Below the pieces are notes generated by a model. That model was not told the origin of the DNA and made no database searches. It worked only from the letters and a program-made list of their open reading frames with translations. Shown piece after piece: positions 57,809-64,000 of a stretch of 64,000 nt of DNA. This DNA comes from Eutypa lata (Eukaryota > Ascomycota > Sordariomycetes > Xylariales > Diatrypaceae), in NCBI GenBank assembly GCA_022661535.1, contig JAKULF010000006.1, positions 1,669,001 to 1,733,000 on the forward strand. The letters run 5' to 3'. Numbering within the stretch: position 1 is the first letter of the stretch; every line of letters starts with the position of its first letter. The position numbers and the translations under genes are program-made.

Positions 57809-58437
57809 TAGTTGATTTGGGGCATCTCCCCCTTAAATATATATATATATATATATTTATACTAAGGTAATCTCTGAGTTATTCGTTCGAGGTAGCTCGA
57901 TAGTTTAATGTTGAAAGTCTACCCTCTGCCAAGGATCTCACGAGTTGCTATCCGGCGTTGGGGGTTGATGTGATACGCTGACACAGCACAATTAGCCCCA
58001 TCCCTTTCAATGTTGGGTAGTATATATTATGTCTATGTTGGGAGCTCGTCCATCTGGTAGTGAAAACCTATCATGGAGAGTGCAATAACTACCGTGTGAT
58101 AGTTTGATTATTTACTTTAGGTATGTAGGTAGCTAAAAAAAGGACACATCGTAATTCCTGAAACCAACTGCCCGGGAAGTCCCTATTCTTTTCCGCTCTA
58201 CGAATCCACCAGGCACAGATCAAATACGCTCCCATGATACCCATTATTATGCAAGTGCCTATACTCAAAAAATATCCAAAACACGTTCTCCTTTTATAGC
58301 TCCTCAAATGGCCTCCCCAAGATTACACATATATATATATGCCCGTCGCATGCTAGATAACGTGATTATATAAGGGTGAGAGATATGGAAACATGATTAG
58401 ACAGATACAACGCAGATCATGACTGTGCTAATCCAGT
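57809..58437. other. Convergent intergenic region with TA repeat
   Basis: The 3' flanks of the Zn2Cys6 gene and the chitin synthase, including a (TA)n run at about 57836-57858. No gene was seen. Confidence 0.5.
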
Positions 58438-61400
58438 CTATAGTTGACCAGACAACAATGCTTCGGTTGCTATTGAATATGTTAGAATTATGTATATCCA
58501 TCAGGGGGGAATAGGAGTATTGAATACATACCACTGTTGATATACGCTCGCTTCGAATCCAGAGGAACGCTGAACCGTCTTTCTAACTCCTGCTTGATAC
58601 CCTTCTTCGTGACGGTCATCAAATCTGCCGTGCGTAGAATCTCTCGGATTTCCGCGAGCAAGGCATCGTCGCTAGGCAAATTCAAGTTTGACATCTCTAG
58701 TTCTTGCTGGTTGCCGAAGAACTGCGAGCCCCCGAACTGACTCATGTGGTTGCCGGGCATTTCGCTTGGCGCAAGAGACATGCGGCTCATGTAGCCGTTG
58801 TTGCCAGGGGTATATGGTGGGACAACCCCAACTGTCGAGCCCGGCTGCGAAGGTGTATAGTAGTCGGCTCCACCGGTGTTGAAGCCCTGCTTAGTGGCAT
58901 AACTATAGCCACTGATCTCCGATCGAGAGTCGTCGCGTGCCGTTTGAGCCTCCCAGAGCTCGGATTGATACTCCTCCCACTTCTTGCGCGGGATCGAAGC
59001 AGGATCAAACTTGCCTTCATCTGAGACGACGATCTTCTTACCCTGCTCGCCGGTAATAACACGCGTGTTACCCCAACTGAAATCATCCATGTGCCAGAAT
59101 GCATATAGTGGCAAGGCAAATGAGAAGACGGGAAGTGCTAGAATGTATAAGATCATCCAGCCAATCATTTCCCACTTGCGGCGCAGAATGAAGATAATAG
59201 CTTGCAGACCATAGATCGCACCAAGCATGATGAAGGCAGTAATGGGGAGCACACTGCTCTGGGTTGCGATGAGGACGATAAGGTAAGTGAGATAACCGAC
59301 TATAACGGGCTGAACGACAGTCGATAGTAGATCTACAAACACGATGAAGCGCATACTGAAACAGCAGAAACCGCAAAGCTGCCCGGTGGTCATAAGCTCC
59401 ATGAGGTTGTGTACGGTCGAGTTGATCCACCGACGACGCTGGGACAGGAATACAGCCCATGAATCTGGTGCAATGGTAAAAGCATGAGCGGTAAAGATAT
59501 ATTTCGTCTTGTACTTGCTATGGTGCTTGAGAAGCAGAGTCGTCAAGTAACGATCCTCACCCAAGTGGAGTAGATTCTTCATGTGGAGTGTATCGACACG
59601 GATTTGTGAATAATTTTCAACCACTTCGCGACTGACGAAGAGAGGCTTTCCGGTTTCTGCTGCGCGAATTCGGTACATACTGAAACAACCTGGCAAGCAA
59701 GTGACACTGCCAAACAAGCTTTCGAATGCTTTGGTAAGGTTGTGCGAGATGTAGTATTCATACACTTGAATCATCGTGATGAACGAGGACTTCGCATTCG
59801 TGAGGGCGGTCTCACCACAGCAGGCAATTAGACGTGTGTCGTGTAAGAAACTGGCTACCATACGTGTGGCCGAGTCAGGAGCCACCACCGTATCAGCATC
59901 GATTTGTAGCATGAACTCGTAAAATGTTGGATTTACACCGATGATATTTCGGATTTGGTGGTACATTTCCAATTCTAGGGGGCTCATGGACAAGTTGTAG
60001 TGTACGCGGTTGAGGAAACGCATGATGACCATTTGGGAGTCTCGCTTGCCACGGTTACCAGGACGCGAAACCTCGGAAGGCTTACCAACCTTCACTACAA
60101 CCAAAAATGGCACGATGTGACCCTGGACCTCGTATAAGCCGGAGTAGACTTTGCCCATGTTGTGCTGCTTAAGACCCTCGCCAAGTGATTCGAAGCTGAG
60201 AGGTTCAGGATCAACTGTCTCGGAAACACCAAGGATATCGAGTACGATGCGCGGGGTTGGTCTATCGTTGCCTTGACCAATGATCATACCATCGCAAATG
60301 ATCACGAGTAGTTTGCGCTTGTCATCATACTTCATACGTGCAGCTGAGTCAATTGCACGGCGCAGAGAGTCCTCGTCTTCGGTATACGCCGGGATCTGAC
60401 ACATAACGAATTTGTCAAGGTTCTCAGGGGTATTCTTGCCCCCGAACTGAAGAGCCGCTAAGAACTTAAAACCAATGACGGAGCAAAGAATGATAGATAC
60501 TACCAGGATCAAGTAGTTGGCAAACTGGCACCTCACCGAGTTTCGTGTGTCCACGTCGCCAACGTAGAAGAGGTTGTCAAGACATAGTTGCTGGCGCTTG
60601 CGCACATCCGAGGAGATATCAAGAGAGTCCCAGTACTCCGTTATGTCACTTCCAGCTCGCAGCTGGAAGAGATTAACGACGAGCTCATGCATGAATTCGG
60701 TAATACTAGAATCGTTAGGCTCATCAACGCCTTCGGGGACCTTTACGCGAATGCCGCCCACGATATACTTCGATAAATCATACACGCGATTATTCAATAT
60801 TGCAATGGCGTTTTTCTTAGAGCCGAGAGTGCCGACATACTCGGCAGAGTATCCGATGTTGCCTTTCTTGAACTGAGACCGGAGCATGATCATTTGTTCA
60901 TAGAACCAATCAGGCCGATAATCACCAGTGTAGTAGCGGAAATCGTGATACTTGGAATTCAGATCCTGGATACTGATGACATTGGCTGAGCCGGTGGTGT
61001 TGGTATCTTTGTAATCCAACATGACGGCAGGGTTAACTTCGCCATCGATGCCTTGACAGAGAGCAGATACCTGGATAGGGAAGAGACTGGTGACATCAAG
61101 TCCACCATATTGCGTAAGTTGCTTATCCGCCAAGTAGGGCGGGTAGTGATGCTGTAGATATTTGGTAAGATCAAAGACTTGGCCGCGGATAGAAACATAA
61201 GCTTCTGCACCATCTTGTCCATTGTACCCCGTGAGTTCATCTGGGCTGTAGACATATTGCTTAGGGCAGATGAGCATGGGGAAAATAACAATAAAGAAGG
61301 CAGCAAATAAGCAACTGAACCAGATGATGATGTTGATTGCCAGTTTCTCTCGCCAAGCCATGCGGATGTCCTTGCGTGGCATGCCGCACCAACGGATCAG

Positions 61401-64000
61401 GAAGTCGGGAACAAACCAGGTCAGGAGATAAACCATGAAAACCCAACGTTTCCGGCTTGCACTATCCTTGTACTCCTCCACCTCAACGAGAGCTTTCTCA
61501 TTGCCCCGCTCAGCCATCTGCTCCCGGGTATCGAGATTCTTAAACATATCTCCGCCTCCGAATGCCGAAACACCGGCTTCGGAACGGGCGTCGATATCCT
61601 GGCTCCCGAAGTAGCCTGCTCGTGGTTTGTCACTGTATTGTGGGGTGTTGCCAACCGATAGAAGTCGCTCCTTGGATGCTCCAAAGGGGAGGTCCTGAGG
61701 GGAGGGTGTCATGCCGTCACCAGCTTCAGAAGCGAATCGCCCCGAAGCAGAAACACCATCGCCTAGCTGCGTTACTTCCATCCAGCAGCGCTCGCTAAGG
61801 AAGATGCCGGTAGAACCAACCCGTGCTTCGTTCCCGGGCCACTGCCTTTCTTGTACAATGGCCTCCACTTTCTCTCGCTCGCTGCCCACCACCAAGTTGT
61901 CGGATTCAGCAAGTCCCAGAAACTCGCCGAACGGTAGGAAGAGACTAAAATCAGCCGATCTTAGACGTTGGCTTATTTCGGCAATGCCAAACGTCTGTAC
62001 CTGGGTACGAACGCATTTGCTATCAAACTGGTTCGCAATTCGCCTATCGTTAGGCTTGAGACAGAAAACAAAGTACGTATTGGTATTAGGTGCGGTGATT
62101 GCGCTCTTGACATTCTCAAGAGCAGATAAGAACTGCCCAGATGCTCCTTGCTCAGACGTGCGACTGTTCGCCTTTTTAGGGTCATCTTTCCCTCTGCCAT
62201 GTGTTGGCAAGTCTCCGGCTTCGCTAGCAAAGTCGTCGATGGAATCCTGTCGGCGAGGCACCCGGGATCGCATGGTACGCGTCGTCTTCCTCGACATGAC
62301 ACTAGGCGCACGCATGGGCTTTGAGCTAACAGAAGCTTGCATCACTGTGGTCCGTTCTTGTGGATGCATCACAGTTTGGAGAGCCTCTTGGCCGAAAAGT
62401 CGTGCAACGAATTCACTCTTACTAGACTTGATCATGTTCAGGAGATCGCCAGAAATGACCTCTCCATTCTCCTCGACAAGGCCCTTAATAGGATAGTCAA
62501 CCTCGCCTGCGAAATGCTTCACAGTGAAAGTGGCGGCTGTGTTCTCAGACATGAAGTTGCTCCCCGGAAGCCTAGCTGTCGCTGATCCAACGTGGATGGC
62601 AGGGTTTTTGTTCTCGAACCTCTTCCTCAAGCTCTCCAAGAGTTGCATGTCAGTCCGGTGGCGGCGGGTTTGATCGTCAAGAATGCTTAGCAAGCCATTT
62701 CCATGCTTGAGCAAACCCCTGACAGCATCAGAGTTGTCGAAGTAACTGGTGGCAGGGACGGACACTTCCTCTGTCTCCAGCATGTCGGCCTTTCGGTCGA
62801 AGAAGTTCTGGAGAGTCAAGTTGTAGAGACATTCAACGGCGGCATTGTTGAGGAGCTGGTCAAGGGCAGAACCAGTCGAAGATTGTTCTGAAAAGCCCGG
62901 GAAGTCGATGATGTTAATCGTATTAGCAATAGCCTCTTCAGGCGCACAGATTTTCTGGTTGATAGCCTCGAAAACATAGGCGACTAGCAGAGAATATAGA
63001 GTTCTTGCTAATTCGTCTGCATTGTCACGAGCTCCTTCGGAATCTAGCATAACGGTTACTCTTTCCCGATGGATCATCTTTGTCTTATACCCCATCGTGG
63101 TCTGTAGATCTTGAGAGCTGACGCCGAGGAACGCAGCAACAATGCCCAGCACATCCTTATTTCGAACCATGGTAACGCTCTGGCCGCCTTCGTGGGAGAA
63201 GCCGCCACTATCGTCGCCGGTAGCTGTCGTATTCGCTGATGTCTCGAACTCAAGCTGCCCAATATGGAGAATACAAGCTAAGATCTGGCATATTTCAGCG
63301 ATCTCACCCCTAGGAAACTCAAGCTTCCGGAGGGCCGTCTTGAATAACTGGAAACCTTCCGCATCATTAATTCCAACCTTGAGCTGTGTCGGATGCCCTA
63401 GGTACTTCCACCGTTTCTGACCTGCTGCATCTCGAGGCGTGTCTAACCCTAGATGAGTTTTCTCGGCGGCACTTGTGCCGGCAAGGAGGTAGTAGAGAAC
63501 ATGGAAGTTACGCTCGCCGGTAGGAATGTTCGTTATTCGGCCTCGCTCTAGACGGTGATCTAATAGTTTACCTCCAATCAAAATAGGATTGGTAGTGGAC
63601 GCCGTGTCATACTGGAGCTCGTAGAATAGACCGGCTTTGGAAGCAGTGGGTGTCGTAGCAGTCTTCGTTGTAGTAAGCGTGTCGAAGACGTATGCACCTA
63701 GAGAAACTTTGTTGGACAATGGTGTTGATGATTTGTTGAGGAGTGAGGCTAGTAGATGAGCACGAATGGTCGTCTTTCCTGAGCCAGATTCACCCCTGAA
63801 AGTCACATTAGCTACCAAATATCATAAAAGCCATTCCAACATTTATGAGAACGTACAAGAACAATACTGCCTGGTTCTCCGAGCGATGTCCTAGTCGAAC
63901 GAATGCCCGATCCGCCATGTCCTCGGCGCCCGCCATGGCGCTACCTTCCTTGCCTCCATCTAAGCCTTTGGTGGATGTCGTGTATGTGTTCAAACAAACG
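58438..64000 (-). CDS. Class V chitin synthase with myosin motor-like domain, 5' partial
   Basis: Exons 64000-63857 (entering from the right edge), 63795-58532 and 58469-58438, in phase. The myosin-like motor at the N-terminus keeps a P-loop ([15 protein letters not shown]) that spans the first intron. A cytochrome b5-like segment ([20 protein letters not shown]), membrane helices ([20 protein letters not shown]) and the chitin synthase-2 catalytic domain follow, with [20 protein letters not shown] and the QRRRW motif. Further helices and a C-terminal DEK_C-type domain ([20 protein letters not shown]) end in a short last exon. It polymerises UDP-GlcNAc into chitin at hyphal tips and septa, moving along actin through the motor. 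A motor with P-loop indicates class V rather than class VII. Some 50-60 N-terminal residues lie outside the window. Confidence 0.96.

Overview
The window is nuclear DNA of a filamentous ascomycete (Pezizomycotina). It carries spliceosomal genes with short GT-AG introns of about 50-190 bases, a myosin-motor chitin synthase, DASH and NuA4 subunits, a Zn2Cys6 regulator, a fungal PKS-NRPS, and AT-rich tracts with C-to-T type nonsense codons that look like repeat-induced point mutation (RIP). A Sordariomycete is likely. Xylariales is a guess, based only on the cytochalasan-like cluster.

Layout, left to right. 0-20.5 kb is mostly conserved genome: the 3'-truncated end of an omega-class glutathione transferase (-), ubiquitin-activating enzyme E1 (-), a Ser/Thr-rich GPI-anchored wall glycoprotein (-), a kelch-repeat membrane protein (+) and the NuA4 subunit Eaf7 (-). 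20.8-41.6 kb is an accessory island: an AT-rich tract, a truncated alpha/beta-hydrolase (-), a broken PKS-NRPS (+), an intact P450 (+), an intact trans-acting enoyl reductase (+), an intact Diels-Alderase-like protein (-), a second P450 with a damaged 5' end (+), then a 1.2-kb element with terminal inverted repeats. 42-64 kb returns to conserved genes: a gamma-tubulin complex component (+), DASH subunit Ask1 (+), a possible small lysine-rich protein (-), a long gene-poor stretch, an NAD(P)-binding protein (-), a Zn2Cys6 transcription factor (+) and class V chitin synthase (-, running off the right edge).

The island has the gene set of cytochalasan-type clusters: PKS-NRPS, trans-ER, hydrolase, lipocalin-like Diels-Alderase and two P450s. 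In such clusters the PKS-NRPS with its ER makes an aminoacyl polyketide, the hydrolase and Diels-Alderase help form the isoindolone/macrocycle, and P450s decorate it. Here the PKS-NRPS has two in-frame TAG codons, about six frame changes, an internal deletion across the C/A boundary and no thiolation or reductase domain, so it cannot make product. P450-1, the ER and the Diels-Alderase-like gene are still open. The island therefore looks like a decaying cluster whose backbone gene died first, between the conserved genes EAF7 and GCP and bounded by AT-rich or transposon-like sequence on both sides.

All splice sites were read by eye. Exon boundaries are given where donor, acceptor and frame agree.
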